From G963422275 sp963422275 (GTDB taxonomy: Bacteria; Pseudomonadota; Alphaproteobacteria; Rhodobacterales; Rhodobacteraceae), in NCBI GenBank assembly GCA_963422275.1, contig OY729418.1, positions 1,550,001 to 1,614,000 of the forward strand: DNA of 64,000 bases, given 5' to 3'. Below the pieces are notes generated by a model. It saw only the letters and a program-made list of their open reading frames with translations, did not search any database and had not been told where the DNA came from. Of this stretch, positions 1-9,866 are shown one piece after another. Numbering within the stretch: position 1 is the stretch's first letter; every line of letters starts with the position of its first letter. The translations under genes were made by a program, and so were the position numbers.

Positions 1-1170
1 GCTGCCGATGGGAATCTCGAACACGGTTGAGAAACCGTCTTGGTAGCCAGCCTCGGCAAGCAATGCCTTCGCCTTTTCGAGATCGTGTTCGTATACGAAA
101 AACTGGTCCGTGTGTCCCGGGGTTCCGAGAGGAATCGGGCTCTTCAGCTGAATCGCATAACCGTTCATGACGTCATTCACGATCGTTTCATAGGGAACCG
201 CGTAAGAAATCGCCTGCCGAACAAGCTTGTTGTCGAACGGGGCCACCTCGTTGTTCATTCCAATGTAGGCGATCGTTCGGCTGGTGTTGCGATGAACGGT
301 TATGCCGGGGTTCGCTTCGAGGGCTGGGATATCGATCGTCGGCAACTCAAGCGCAATGTCCACAGCTCCGCTCACCAGCTGCGCGAGCCGGCTTGACGGA
401 TCCGGAATGACCTTGAACACGATGCGCTCGATGTGTGCAGGCTCGCCGTAATAGTTCTCGTTTCTCACGAGCACGTACTGGTTGCCAGGATCTCGGCTTT
501 CCAGTCGGTATGGCCCCTGTTCCGTTCCACGGGAGTCGGACTTGAGCCACTCATGCGCAGACGGGTCGTCATCCGTCATGTACGGTCCCACCACATTGGC
601 ATTCAGAATGGAGTTGCCGGCTTGCGCCATGTTTCCGAAAAGCAGCGAGTTCGGCCGGTCCAAGTGAATGGCAATGGTCTTGGAGTCGATAAGCTCGATG
701 TGATCCTTGTCGGGAACTTCGGCAAGCGCCATGTTCCCCACTGTCACGCCTTGCTGGTCGAACAGTCTGTCAAAGGTGAATTTGACCGATTCGGCGGTGA
801 GCGGATCGCCATTGGAGAATTTCAGGCCGTCCCGCATGTTGAAGGTCACCGTCGTTCCGTCCTCGTTCCACTCGAAACTCTCGGCCAAGCTGCCGACAAA
901 ACTGTTCGGATCCCCGATCCGGGTGCCGTCGTCCAGCGTCACGACCTCGTAGTCAATCAGCCAAGTGTAGACGTTGGTCAAGAACTCCCAAGTATTGACA
1001 TTGCCGCTGGTGAGAGTGGGATCGATGTTCTGCAGATCCCGGGACACAGCGACGATTAGAGTATCCTTGTCAGACTGCGAATGCGCAACAGTCAGTCCGC
1101 TTGCGAACAGGAGCGCTGCCGCAACCAGCGCGAGCGCTCCGCGCTGAAAGATGTTGCAAGGAATTTTCAT
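1..1170 (-). CDS. ABC transporter substrate-binding protein, family 5 (peptide type), C-terminus outside window
   Basis: Periplasmic binding protein of a Dpp/Opp-type ABC importer, expected to capture a peptide or similar solute. I translated the 390 residues inside the window: a signal-peptide-like start (MKIPCNIFQRGALALVAAAL) is followed by features typical of the family, including an ASN-IDPTLTS-like ligand-entry segment, a DGLKFSNGDPLTAESVKFT block near residue 100 and a later ETIVNDV region. The ATG at 1168-1170 follows a strong GGGAGGAG ribosome site. The reading frame is open to base 1, so about 130 residues probably lie outside. The permease and ATPase genes would be expected beyond the left edge. 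Substrate is unknown. Confidence 0.9.
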   Translation of the reverse strand, partial: MKIPCNIFQRGALALVAAALLFASGLTVAHSQSDKDTLIVAVSRDLQNIDPTLTSGNVNTWEFLTNVYTWLIDYEVVTLDDGTRIGDPNSFVGSLAESFEWNEDGTTVTFNMRDGLKFSNGDPLTAESVKFTFDRLFDQQGVTVGNMALAEVPDKDHIELIDSKTIAIHLDRPNSLLFGNMAQAGNSILNANVVGPYMTDDDPSAHEWLKSDSRGTEQGPYRLESRDPGNQYVLVRNENYYGEPAHIERIVFKVIPDPSSRLAQLVSGAVDIALELPTIDIPALEANPGITVHRNTSRTIAYIGMNNEVAPFDNKLVRQAISYAVPYETIVNDVMNGYAIQLKSPIPLGTPGHTDQFFVYEHDLEKAKALLAEAGYQDGFSTVFEIPIGS

Positions 1171-1949
1171 GGGTCTCCTCCCTTTCTTCGAACCACTGGC
1201 CAAGGCCAGATGGCGTCTTGCACACGCTTTGTGATTTTGTGGAATGGCAGCTCTCTGCCGAGCCGCATCAACTCATCGGACAAATGCTGCCTGCATGGCC
1301 CGCGTGCGCTTGCCACCTCCCGTTGACCAGCGAGCTCCTCATGTGCGGATTTCATACCATTCCACACCTTGGCCCGCAATGACAAAGGGACTCCCCCGGC
1401 CTGCGATCAAGCCCGCGGCTTCGCAATTCTGTGCCCGACCAATCAACTGGCATACCACTCGTGCTTGAGTCGAAAGACAGTTCTGATTTCGGTTGGAAAC
1501 ATCCTGCGCGACCAAGTTCAACCGTGCTGGAATTTGGTGCCGCGGTCTGCGGTCTCTCCAATTCCTTTTGATCGAAATCCAGTTAAATTTTCCGAATTTT
1601 GCTGGCATGGAAGCTTCTGGCGGCACGAGCATTTTTGGAAGCATCGCAGGCTAACTGCAGCGAGGAGCGGCAGGGGCAAGCCGGCTACGGGACTGCAGGC
1701 CAGTGCTGCCCAACGTTTTCCGGGACCACCGGCTCAAAGCGCCAGTTGTACCTCGACACTTGATGGTGCCCGTGATGGCAATCAAGAGGTCTGCTTGTTC
1801 AAGCAGCGACTAGATGGTTTGTCACGGAGACGATACCTCCTTATAGAAATGGAGGAGCGTTGATGTGGAAGAGTTTCGTGAAGATTTGTGCCGTCGAGAT
1901 GGAAGCAAGCGGATAATTCTGTCGCAAATTTGATACAGTTTCAAACACG
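1171..1949. other. Intergenic stretch without a recognisable gene
   Basis: No open frame here resembles a known protein. Short frames on both strands overlap each other and look random. A GGAGGAG followed by ATG at 1863 opens a frame of only 17 codons, which may be the start of a lost gene cut off by the transposase remnant downstream. Confidence 0.5.
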
Positions 1950-2738
1950 ATCATGTTGTTTACATGATGTTCGATCAGATGCTTGCACGCGGCAGAAAGT
2001 AAATTGCGAATTCAGATTGCCGCGGAGCTTTGCAACTTTGGCGAACCGCTTTTATTGTCGGTTTGAGGGAACATGCATGAAAAGTTGCCAAGAGAAGGGA
2101 TGTGCAGAGCAGTTCAACGCAAAGACCGGCACAGTTATAGAAGGCTCGAAACTCGGCCTCCAAGTTTGGATGATCCTCCTCAGGGCAGCACTTTCCAAGG
2201 AAGGCGGAGGGGTCTCGGGTACGGTCGAGGTAGACGAAAGCCACTTCGGCGGGTTGCGCCCGAACGTGAGCAAAACCCGGCGAAAGGAACTGGTGGACAC
2301 AGGAAAGGGTGCCATGGACAAGACCGCTATGGCCAGCGTGAAGGACTGGGCCACGAAGCAGGTTGCTGCTCGTGTCATCACCAGAACAGACAAGCTCATT
2401 CTCGCCCAAACGGTTCTTGGTGAGACTGTCTGCAGCGATGACTCTAGAGCCCGCGAGACCGCCAAGCACTCGCTTTCCGAGCATTTCAAGGCCACTCGCA
2501 CGCAAACGGTAGCGAGTCGCTGTGGAGCATGCTGAAGCGAGTGCACAAGGGTGCGTTCCACAAGCTCTTCCTGAAATATCTCGACCGGTACGCGCAGGAT
2601 TTCGCCGGACGTCACAACATGCACGACGACGACACCATCAACATCAAGGGCTTGGTTGCTGCCGGCATGTGTGGCAAGCAGCTTGGGTGCCGAGAGTCGA
2701 TCACCGACAATGGACTGCCGAAAGGTGCGCGGTCGTGA
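1950..2738 (+). pseudogene. Decayed IS1595-family (ISXO2-like) transposase
   Basis: Remnant of a DDE transposase. The frame near 2010-2510 shows the second half of the zinc ribbon, the KTGTVIEGSKLG block and the catalytic VEVDESHFGG segment (first acidic residue), then KTAMASVKDWATKQV and a KHSLSEH block. The end of the protein continues in another frame at 2529-2738 (MLKRVHKGAFHKLFLKYLDRY), so at least one frameshift lies near 2510. About 30 residues that normally stand between the SKLG block and the first catalytic residue are missing. I could not find clean terminal repeats. It directly precedes the methyltransferase, whose frame runs into it by chance. Confidence 0.85.
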
Positions 2739-3601
2739 GCGCCATTGCTCCAATCGCCCAAGTCAATTCGACAGGAACTGGGCGACGAATAGCCTCGCGC
2801 AAAACAAAGCGGCGAATTGCGTTCGGGTGGTACGGCGGGAAGTTCTCGCACTTGGATTTCCTCACTCCATTGTTGCCGGAAAATGCAGGACATTTCTGCG
2901 ATGTGTACGGTGGATCGGCTGCCGTGCTGATAAATGTCGGCCCCTATCCGGTCGAGACTTACAACGACATCGACTCGGAAGTGGTAAACTTCTTTCGCAC
3001 GCTCCGAAACCAACATGGGAAGCTCGTCAAGGCGATCGCGTTAACGCCATTTTCGCGCGAGGAATTGATGCTGGCATGCAGACCAGAACCTCGCCTCTCA
3101 AAGCTGGAACGAGCACGGCGGTTCTACATCCGTGCCCGCCAGACACGAACCGGATTGGCACAAACCAGCAGTGAAGGACGATGGGCACATTGCGTTCTGA
3201 CTTCACGTGCCAGCATGGCTGGAGCCGTATCACGCTGGCTTGGGTCCGTGGAAGGACTTTCCGAGATAGCGCAACGGTTTCAGCGGGTGCAGATTGAGAA
3301 TGCCCCTGCTCTTGAAATCATCGCACGCTATGACACTGACAAGACGCTGTTCTACCTCGATCCGCCATATGTCCATGCCTCGCGTGGTGACGCATCTGCC
3401 TATGGGTACGAGATGACAGACTCGGATCATGAAGATCTTGCCGAGATGCTTCGTGGCATCCGCGGGCGCGCTGTAATTTCGGGATATCGAACTGACCTGT
3501 ACGACCGGCTATTCGCAGACTGGAACCGTATCGATGCCCCAGTGCGCTTGTGTCATTCAACGCGCACTCCGAGACAGGAATCAGCTTGGCGGAACTTCTG
3601 A
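2735..3601 (+). CDS. D12-class DNA adenine-N6 methyltransferase (type II modification enzyme)
   Basis: Transfers a methyl group from S-adenosylmethionine to adenine in a specific DNA site and so protects host DNA from the partner nuclease. The SAM-binding motif FGWYGGK lies at residues 30-36, a VYGGSAAVLIN motif follows, and the catalytic DPPY motif is at residues 209-212. The order fits the Dam-like alpha group. Length from the GTG at 2735 is 288 residues, normal for the family, and the end (RQESAWRNF) looks intact. The open frame continues upstream into the transposase remnant, so the GTG start is a choice based on where homology should begin. Its stop overlaps the ATG of the endonuclease gene as TGATG, which suggests coupled translation. 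Recognition site is unknown. Confidence 0.85.
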   Translation: MSAIAPIAQVNSTGTGRRIASRKTKRRIAFGWYGGKFSHLDFLTPLLPENAGHFCDVYGGSAAVLINVGPYPVETYNDIDSEVVNFFRTLRNQHGKLVKAIALTPFSREELMLACRPEPRLSKLERARRFYIRARQTRTGLAQTSSEGRWAHCVLTSRASMAGAVSRWLGSVEGLSEIAQRFQRVQIENAPALEIIARYDTDKTLFYLDPPYVHASRGDASAYGYEMTDSDHEDLAEMLRGIRGRAVISGYRTDLYDRLFADWNRIDAPVRLCHSTRTPRQESAWRNF

Positions 3602-4655
3602 TGGACAACAACGAAGTTCGGGAGTGGCTCGACGCAGAATGGAACGATGCGATTCATGCGGCCGATACTGAACCCGACCCAGAGATCGATGCGCTGGCAA
3701 ACTCGAAGGTCAACTCCATTCGGTACGCACTCGTTACACAGATGCTCGGAAAGATTGCTGACCCGAACCGGAGCTTGATGACCTTGCAGAAGCGGTGGAA
3801 GGGGCGTGGGATGCTCGCAGCTTTGCCACGGCAGTAGTTCTGCCGTGGGAGCGTGACAATCAGCAGGTACTCGGGAAAAGTCCTGATCCATACGTGAGCA
3901 AACCCCTTCGAAGACCACGTCTTGATGATGACACCAATGTTCGAGACAAGGTTGCATGGGATCAGTTCGTCGCGTTTCTTGCTCCGCTGGACGTAGCATC
4001 GCCAGAAGCGCTTCATCATGCTTTCAGGCGCGTTCTGCGGGCACTGGTGCGCCGTCTGACGCGGCTGTCGTTTGGTTACCCGGTCCCGCAGCGCATCAGT
4101 CAAGCAAGGTTGGAGAATCTCGTCGCGTTGTTTTTGGAAGAACCGAGCGGGGGATTGCGCGCCTTGGCGGTATCTGCGGCACTTTTCAGAACGCTCGGAG
4201 AAGCATTCCGGCTATTTTCGAAGGTTCAGTCACAAGGCATCAACGAAGCCGATTCAGCCTCGGGCGTGCCCGGCGACGTCATGTGTTTCGACCATGATGG
4301 AAGAGTTTGCCTCGCTGTCGAAATCAAGGATACCAACCTGACGCTCGCTCATGTCCAGGAAGCAAGCCGGAAGGCGAAACAATCCAGCGATGACCTGTCC
4401 AACGTCCTTTTTGCGGTTCCTGGCATCCGACAAGGCGATGCCCCCGGCATTAAGGTGTTGACGCTTCGAAACTGGGCCGAAGGTCTGAACATCTACGATG
4501 TTACCATTTCCACCTTGCTTAGGGCCACCTTCGTTCTATTGCAAGAATCTTGGCGGGTTCGGCTTGTTCGAGAAATAGGCAATGATCTCGACGAGAGGCA
4601 GAACCAGCTATCTCGCCGGGCATGGCATGACCTGCTCAGTCAAGAGGAACCATGA
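3601..4655 (+). pseudogene. SacI-like type II restriction endonuclease, inactivated by a frameshift
   Basis: The protein reads in two frames. The first frame (3601 to about 3776) gives DNNEVREWLDAEWN and later ADPNRSL. The second frame, from about 3777, continues with DDLAEAVEGAWDARSFATAVV and runs to 4655. Restoring one G after the TTG near 3776 would give a single protein of about 351 residues, close to the length of SacI. A PD-(D/E)XK-type nuclease core is visible: Asp at 4275 in PGDVMCF and Glu-Ile-Lys at 4320-4328 (VEIKD). I recall this arrangement from the SacI endonuclease family, but could not search. The partner methyltransferase is an adenine enzyme, unlike M.SacI, which makes the specificity uncertain. 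A reinitiation at GTG 3795 would yield only the C-terminal part. Confidence 0.7.
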
Positions 4656-5255
4656 CAATGGGCATCCGCAAACCACCGGCGTGAGACCAAGGCGTACACC
4701 CGGCTGCCAGCCGTCACGGCCGATCTGGAGGGAGACATTCGCGTGGACGCCACGTTCGAGGAAGCCGCTCCGGCACTCGCTCAGTCGGTGTGCATCCGCT
4801 ATGTCAACTGTTCGAAGCCTCGGTGCTGAATCGCCTGATTTCGGCACTTTTCTTGCAGCCGTGGAAGGCGGCGACATGGCGATCGATTCCGATGCTCGGA
4901 CCAATACTGGCGATGGCATTCGAACCCACGGCACGAAATTTCGCATTCAATCGAACCATCTGAAGGATCCCTGCGACTAGGGTCAAAATTTTTGGAGGTG
5001 AAGCGGGACTGTGGGGTTGTGTGGATGCTCAGTCCTGCAACAAGATCGAAGAGCGGCATACTCGATCGATCCGTTGCCGAGGCTGGCTTCCCGGTAGTTG
5101 CGACCCTTAACGAATCCGCATTATTTCGAAGAGAAGCTGTGCGGATTCCCGGCGGGAAAGCCAGCCGTCCCCTCGCGCGATACCGCGCATCTTCCTTCGT
5201 GCTGTCCAATACGGATGGATTGCTTTATCTTGAGGCTTAACGCGGCCACTGGAAC
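4656..5255. other. Unassigned stretch downstream of the restriction genes
   Basis: Several short open frames occur (for example 4992-5240 on the plus strand, 82 codons, with GGAG just upstream), but none resembles a known family. The base composition and broken frames suggest remnants of older genes. Confidence 0.4.
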
Positions 5256-5259
5256 AAGA

Positions 5260-6840
5260 TTAGGCTTGAGAAATCGGCAAAGGCATTCTGTCAACGGCAT
5301 CCAATTCAAGCCGGACGAGCTTTTCCATCATTCGAGCTTTGGTCGCGCTGTAGGCTTTGACGTCCCATAAATTATCAAGTTCCTCTGGGTCATTCTCCAT
5401 ATCGTAGAGTTCGCCGAACCGAGAGTCGTGATAGACGGATAGCCGCCATTTGGAATCCCTTGCCGTATGGACGCGGGGCTGTGGACCAAATGCCGGATCG
5501 ATTCTCTGAGTGTCATACTGGATAAAAGCGATGTCGCGTCCTTCTCCGCTGACCACCGGAAGCGGCAAACCCTGCATGCCTGATGCTGGCTCTATCTTTG
5601 CGCGTTCAAGAATGGTTGCTCCGATATCGATGGTTTGTCCGATTCCGCTTGCTCGCGTTCCCCTTTCCCCGTCAGGGTCACACCAAATGAATGGAACACG
5701 CGTGATTTGCTCGTATTGCTCGGCGCCCTTGAACAAAAGGCGGTGATCGCCAAGATGATCCCCATGATCAGAAGTGAAGGCAACGACCGTGCCGTCCAAT
5801 TGGCTCTCGGACCGCGCGGTCTTCAGGACCTGACCCAATGCCTCGTCGATCATCGCAATCATTCCACATGTCAGGGCTCGCGCCTCTTGGGCTTCCCGAG
5901 CGGAACAGGCCACAGTCGACATGCCGTCAAGAGCCGCGTTCCCCTCCGACCTCGTCCTTTCGGCGGCAAGGACATGAACCGGCGCCTCCCAGCCGGATCT
6001 CGAAAACGCCGCAGGCAGCTTCATGTCTTCAGGGCGATACATGTCCCAGTACTTTCCGGGTGGGTTGAAAGGGTGGTGCGGGTCGGGCCAGGAAACCATC
6101 AAGAAAAATGGCTTTTCTGATGACGGGCGACCTGCAAGCCAGGCGCTGGCACGGTTCGCAATGTAGCGGGTCGAGTAAAACTCCTCGGGCACGGCAGTTC
6201 GAACCGCTTGCGGACAGCAATAATCATGCGGAAGTTGGTTATTCACACCAATCTGGTCCAGTACATGAGGGGCGTTCGTCTTGAGCCACCGGCGATAGTC
6301 GCCCCCAACGCCATCGCCATGCCCGGTAACCAACTCAACGTGATCGAAACCGTAGAAGGGTGTGGGAACAGCCGCGTTTTCCTCAAGCCAGAATTCTGGT
6401 GATTCGGACACGTATTTGTCGGCTGCCAAGTCGGACTTTCGGGCTTCGCGCAAATCGTCACTTGCTCTAAGGTACCCGGGCCGCGTCTTCGGGGTTTCCA
6501 CCAAGGGCGGCTTGCCCGTGAAATGCAGCAGATGGCTCTTGCCGATCAATGCGGTGTCATAGCCCAAGTCGCGAAGCAGCTCGACAAAGGTGACATTGCA
6601 TGTGTCCAGCGGAATTCCATTGCAGCGCACGCCGTGGCTTGAGGGCATGCGGCAGGTCATCAAGCTGGCTCGGTTGGGCATGCAAACGGGGCTTGCGACA
6701 TAGAATCTGTCAAAAGCCATGCCGTTTTCGGCGAGGCTGTCTATGTTCGGCGTTTTCAAGACCGGGTGTCCGTAGCAACCCAGAAAATCCGCCCTTTGCT
6801 GGTCCGTGACAAACAGAATGAAATTGGGGCGTTCAGGCAA
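5260..6840 (-). CDS. Sulfatase of the alkaline phosphatase superfamily, cytoplasmic
   Basis: Hydrolyses a sulfate ester (choline-sulfatase-like or aryl/alkyl sulfatase; substrate unknown). The N-terminus PNFILFVTDQQ carries the metal-binding Asp, and Cys53 in the CMPNR motif is the residue converted to formylglycine by a maturase in this family. A TSDHGDHLGDHRLLFKG block provides further metal and sulfate ligands. I chose the TTG at 6838-6840 because GGGGGAG stands five bases upstream; it overlaps the last codons of the TRAP permease gene by 8 bases, so translation is probably coupled. There is no signal peptide, so the enzyme should act in the cytoplasm on substrate brought in by the adjacent transporter. 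526 residues, normal length. Confidence 0.9.
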   Translation of the reverse strand: MPERPNFILFVTDQQRADFLGCYGHPVLKTPNIDSLAENGMAFDRFYVASPVCMPNRASLMTCRMPSSHGVRCNGIPLDTCNVTFVELLRDLGYDTALIGKSHLLHFTGKPPLVETPKTRPGYLRASDDLREARKSDLAADKYVSESPEFWLEENAAVPTPFYGFDHVELVTGHGDGVGGDYRRWLKTNAPHVLDQIGVNNQLPHDYCCPQAVRTAVPEEFYSTRYIANRASAWLAGRPSSEKPFFLMVSWPDPHHPFNPPGKYWDMYRPEDMKLPAAFSRSGWEAPVHVLAAERTRSEGNAALDGMSTVACSAREAQEARALTCGMIAMIDEALGQVLKTARSESQLDGTVVAFTSDHGDHLGDHRLLFKGAEQYEQITRVPFIWCDPDGERGTRASGIGQTIDIGATILERAKIEPASGMQGLPLPVVSGEGRDIAFIQYDTQRIDPAFGPQPRVHTARDSKWRLSVYHDSRFGELYDMENDPEELDNLWDVKAYSATKARMMEKLVRLELDAVDRMPLPISQA

Positions 6841-8776
6841 GGTTTCTCCCCCTTGATTGCATGATTGAACGATAAATGACCATTGCGGACCCGGCGGCCA
6901 GCCCAACAGTGTCCAGAATTGCTCCCGCGGAAATTGCGGAGCCGGGCACTAGGCAAAGAACGCCAGCGACAACAAACGACAGCCGCCAGATTGCTTGCAT
7001 GCGACCAGCCCAAAACCCGACCCACCCCGCGGAGATCAGGAAAACCCCGGCAACGGAGAATGCGAAAATTCTCGCTATTTCAAAAGCGCTGCCTTGCCAA
7101 AGCATCTCGGGAGACAGAACGAAGATGAAAGGGACCACGTATGCTGGCCAGCCAAAGGCCACGGCTGCAAACCCCGTGCGAATGAAGTCGGATTTCGCGA
7201 CCGTTGCGGCAGCGAAGGCAGCGGCGGCCACGGGGGGCGTGATCATGGAAAGGATTCCGAAATAGAAAGCGAACATATGAGCGGCGATCGGCGGAACGCC
7301 AGCCTCAACCATCGATGGAATCACCAATGTGGCTAGCAGCAAATAGACGCCGACAGTCGGCATGCCCATCCCCAGAACAATGGAAATCGCACCGGCCATC
7401 AAAAGGATGACAGCGAGGTTTCCCCCCGAAAGCTGGATTATTGCCTGTGTAAGGGCAAAGCCCAGGCCCGTGATGTTCAACACGCCAATTACAACCCCGG
7501 CCATCGCCGAGACCATGAGCAAGTTGGTCACGCCCATGCCAGTGTTCCCGAGTGCCGCGAACAGCTTTTGCCATGGCATTCGCTTGCCGCGATACCCATA
7601 AACAAGGGCAAGCGGTATGGTTATCCCGACCGCGTACATTGCAGCTGTTTGGGGGCGCAGGTTCAATTGAAACAGACCGTAGATAATCACGACAAAAGGC
7701 GTGAGGTATGGCCAGCCCTTGGACAGTACCTCCAGCGGTCGAAGCCTGACATCGTTGGCAGCGGCCAAGTTCTCGCGGCCAGCATATAGATCGGCCTGAA
7801 TGAAAAGGGAAACATAGTACAGGGCCGCTGGAATCAAGGCTGCCAAGATGATGTCTGTATAAGGAACCGACAGAAATTCTGCCATGAGGAAAGCTGCGGC
7901 CCCCATCATTGGCGGCATCAATTGCCCGCCGGTGGAAGCCACGGCTTCAATTGCCCCAGCCTTTTCCTTTGGATAACCTCCCTTTTCCATCATGGGGATG
8001 GTGATCACGCCGGTTGACACAACGTTTGAAACGGCACTCCCGGAAATGGACCCAAACAGCGACGATGCCACCACGGCAATCTTGGCTGCCCCGCCCCGAT
8101 AACGGCCCATCAGAGCGGTTGATATCTCGGTGAAGAAGTTGCCGCCGCCGGAGGCATTGAGAAGGCTTCCAAAGAAGACGAAAGCAATAACGATCGAGAC
8201 GACAACGCCAATCGGGGTTCCGATCATCCCGTTGGAATCCAGGCCCACATAAATCAGCAATCGATCCACGGCGACATTCCGGCCCTGAAAATGCCCTGGG
8301 ATAAGGTGTCCCAAAAGGCCGAAGGCGAGGAAGAACAAGACAAAGCCAAAGAGCAAAGGACCTGCTGTCCGCCTCAAGCATTCGGCAACAGCGGCGATGA
8401 TCACAGTCCCCACAAAAACTGAAGCCGGTGGTTTTTCAAACAGTGTGTCGACGATATCCAGATAATTCAAGGTGACATAAAGGCAGCAGACAAAAGACAG
8501 GCCGGCGGCGAGAAGGTCGTAAATCGGCACCCGCGTTCTGGCACTGCCCGGAACAAGTGGACGGGCAACAAAAACGATAGCGAGCCCAATGCCGAGGATC
8601 AGTCCGAGCAGCTGCTCTTTGATCAGCACAATGCCGATTGCACGGTACAGATCGAGTGCCTCTGCCAAGGCAAGCGAAACCAGCACGCCCCCCATGATCT
8701 TGGCCACAAAGACTATCCTGGGATTGTCCTTCGGCTCGTTCGATGCATGTCGAGCTTCCGTGGCCGTATCTGCCAT
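6833..8776 (-). CDS. TRAP transporter fused large/small permease (TAXI type)
   Basis: Integral membrane permease of a TAXI-type TRAP system, which drives solute import with an ion gradient. Many hydrophobic segments are visible. The small-subunit region occupies roughly the first 180 residues and the DctM-like large subunit follows, with conserved blocks such as SGSAVSNVVSTGVITIPMM, EAVASTGGQLMPPMMGAAAF and GMGMPTVGVYLLLATLVIP. At 647 residues it fits the fused form. The ATG at 8776 has AGAGG upstream and is preferred to an in-frame start 33 bases earlier. It lies between its binding protein and the sulfatase, all in one direction. Confidence 0.93.
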   Translation of the reverse strand: MADTATEARHASNEPKDNPRIVFVAKIMGGVLVSLALAEALDLYRAIGIVLIKEQLLGLILGIGLAIVFVARPLVPGSARTRVPIYDLLAAGLSFVCCLYVTLNYLDIVDTLFEKPPASVFVGTVIIAAVAECLRRTAGPLLFGFVLFFLAFGLLGHLIPGHFQGRNVAVDRLLIYVGLDSNGMIGTPIGVVVSIVIAFVFFGSLLNASGGGNFFTEISTALMGRYRGGAAKIAVVASSLFGSISGSAVSNVVSTGVITIPMMEKGGYPKEKAGAIEAVASTGGQLMPPMMGAAAFLMAEFLSVPYTDIILAALIPAALYYVSLFIQADLYAGRENLAAANDVRLRPLEVLSKGWPYLTPFVVIIYGLFQLNLRPQTAAMYAVGITIPLALVYGYRGKRMPWQKLFAALGNTGMGVTNLLMVSAMAGVVIGVLNITGLGFALTQAIIQLSGGNLAVILLMAGAISIVLGMGMPTVGVYLLLATLVIPSMVEAGVPPIAAHMFAFYFGILSMITPPVAAAAFAAATVAKSDFIRTGFAAVAFGWPAYVVPFIFVLSPEMLWQGSAFEIARIFAFSVAGVFLISAGWVGFWAGRMQAIWRLSFVVAGVLCLVPGSAISAGAILDTVGLAAGSAMVIYRSIMQSRGRNLA

Positions 8777-8844
8777 CAGGAAAACCTCTTTTGTCTGCGG
8801 GGCAAGCAAGCACCCAGACCCAAGCCTAGGTGCCTGGTGCTGGG

Positions 8845-9792
8845 CTACATGCCCATCTCGGTGTAAAACCTGGCCGCACCTTCATGGAAGGGGACGCCGA
8901 TATCGGTGTTCATCTTGGCGGGATCGAAATTAGCGAATGCTCCCGCCGATGCGACCAAGGCGTCTTTGTTGCCATGGAGTGCCTTGACGAAGTCGTACAC
9001 GACATTGTCTGGTACATTGGTGCTGGTCAGAATCACGAACGGGGTTGTGAACGCCCCTTGTTCCTCTCCTACGCCTGGCAGGTTCTTGCCGGGTTTGATC
9101 ATGCCAATCCACGCACCCGGTACAGCTCTGGCTAGAATTGCATTTGCCTTGTCCGTCATGGCAACGGGCAAGATGCGGATACCGCCCTCGATCGCGGCGG
9201 CGGCCTGTTTCGTCCGGCCCGAGGTGAGCGAAAAGAACGTCGCATCAACGTTACCCGTTTCGAAATCCTCGACGCCGCGCACGCCATTGGGAACGGGCAC
9301 GCCAGTCACGTCGTCGTAGCTCAGCCCCACAGTCGCAAGAACGGCCCCGGAATTTTTCGCCACTGTTTTCTGTTTCAGAAACTCGCTGGCAAGGCGCTTG
9401 CCTTTCAGGTCCTCCAATGCCTTGATGTCACTGTCAGCCCGCACCATGAATCCACTCAGCAGATCGAACAGGACGGCCACGACCCGGATATTTCCCTGCG
9501 GGGACTTGAAGCTTGGGCGCCCGTCAAAAGCAGCCGATGCAACAACTCCATTGGCGATCGAGAATTCAAGTTCTCCCACGTTGACCAAAGGAACAACCAC
9601 ATTCGGGCCACCTTGGGGCACAACCCGCATCTGCAGACCGCCATGCTCAATCGCGACCTTGGACACGGCTGCGCCTGTCGCGTAGGCTAGCGACCCCTGC
9701 GGATTTGTACCCACCGACACTGTTTGCGCAATGGCGGTCGAGCCAATGGCTGCGGTGAGAAGAGTGGTCGAAGCGAGATTGATGAGTTTCAT
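8845..9792 (-). CDS. TAXI-family TRAP substrate-binding protein
   Basis: Periplasmic binding protein that delivers solute to the fused TRAP permease encoded 68 bases downstream. Signal peptide at residues 1-22 (cleavage after AIAQ). The start of the mature protein, VSVGTNPQGSLAYATGAAVSKV, is the typical TAXI opening, and VPQGGPNVVVPLVNVGELEFSI and a DVTGVPVPNGVRGVEDFETG segment match the family. 315 residues, usual length. The ATG at 9792 has GGAGG five bases upstream. The linked sulfatase suggests a sulfated organic compound as ligand (inference). Confidence 0.93.
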   Translation of the reverse strand: MKLINLASTTLLTAAIGSTAIAQTVSVGTNPQGSLAYATGAAVSKVAIEHGGLQMRVVPQGGPNVVVPLVNVGELEFSIANGVVASAAFDGRPSFKSPQGNIRVVAVLFDLLSGFMVRADSDIKALEDLKGKRLASEFLKQKTVAKNSGAVLATVGLSYDDVTGVPVPNGVRGVEDFETGNVDATFFSLTSGRTKQAAAAIEGGIRILPVAMTDKANAILARAVPGAWIGMIKPGKNLPGVGEEQGAFTTPFVILTSTNVPDNVVYDFVKALHGNKDALVASAGAFANFDPAKMNTDIGVPFHEGAARFYTEMGM

Positions 9793-9866
9793 GTTTACCT
9801 CCTTGATTTAGAATCAGATTATCATATCAAAAAGTTGCGTTAAAATACGAATCCAGGACTTTTTCA

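Noticed and set aside
2522..3601. A transposase-methyltransferase fusion protein
   Set aside because: The upstream part of the frame is out of phase with the transposase remnant, so the fusion is accidental; the methyltransferase starts near 2735.
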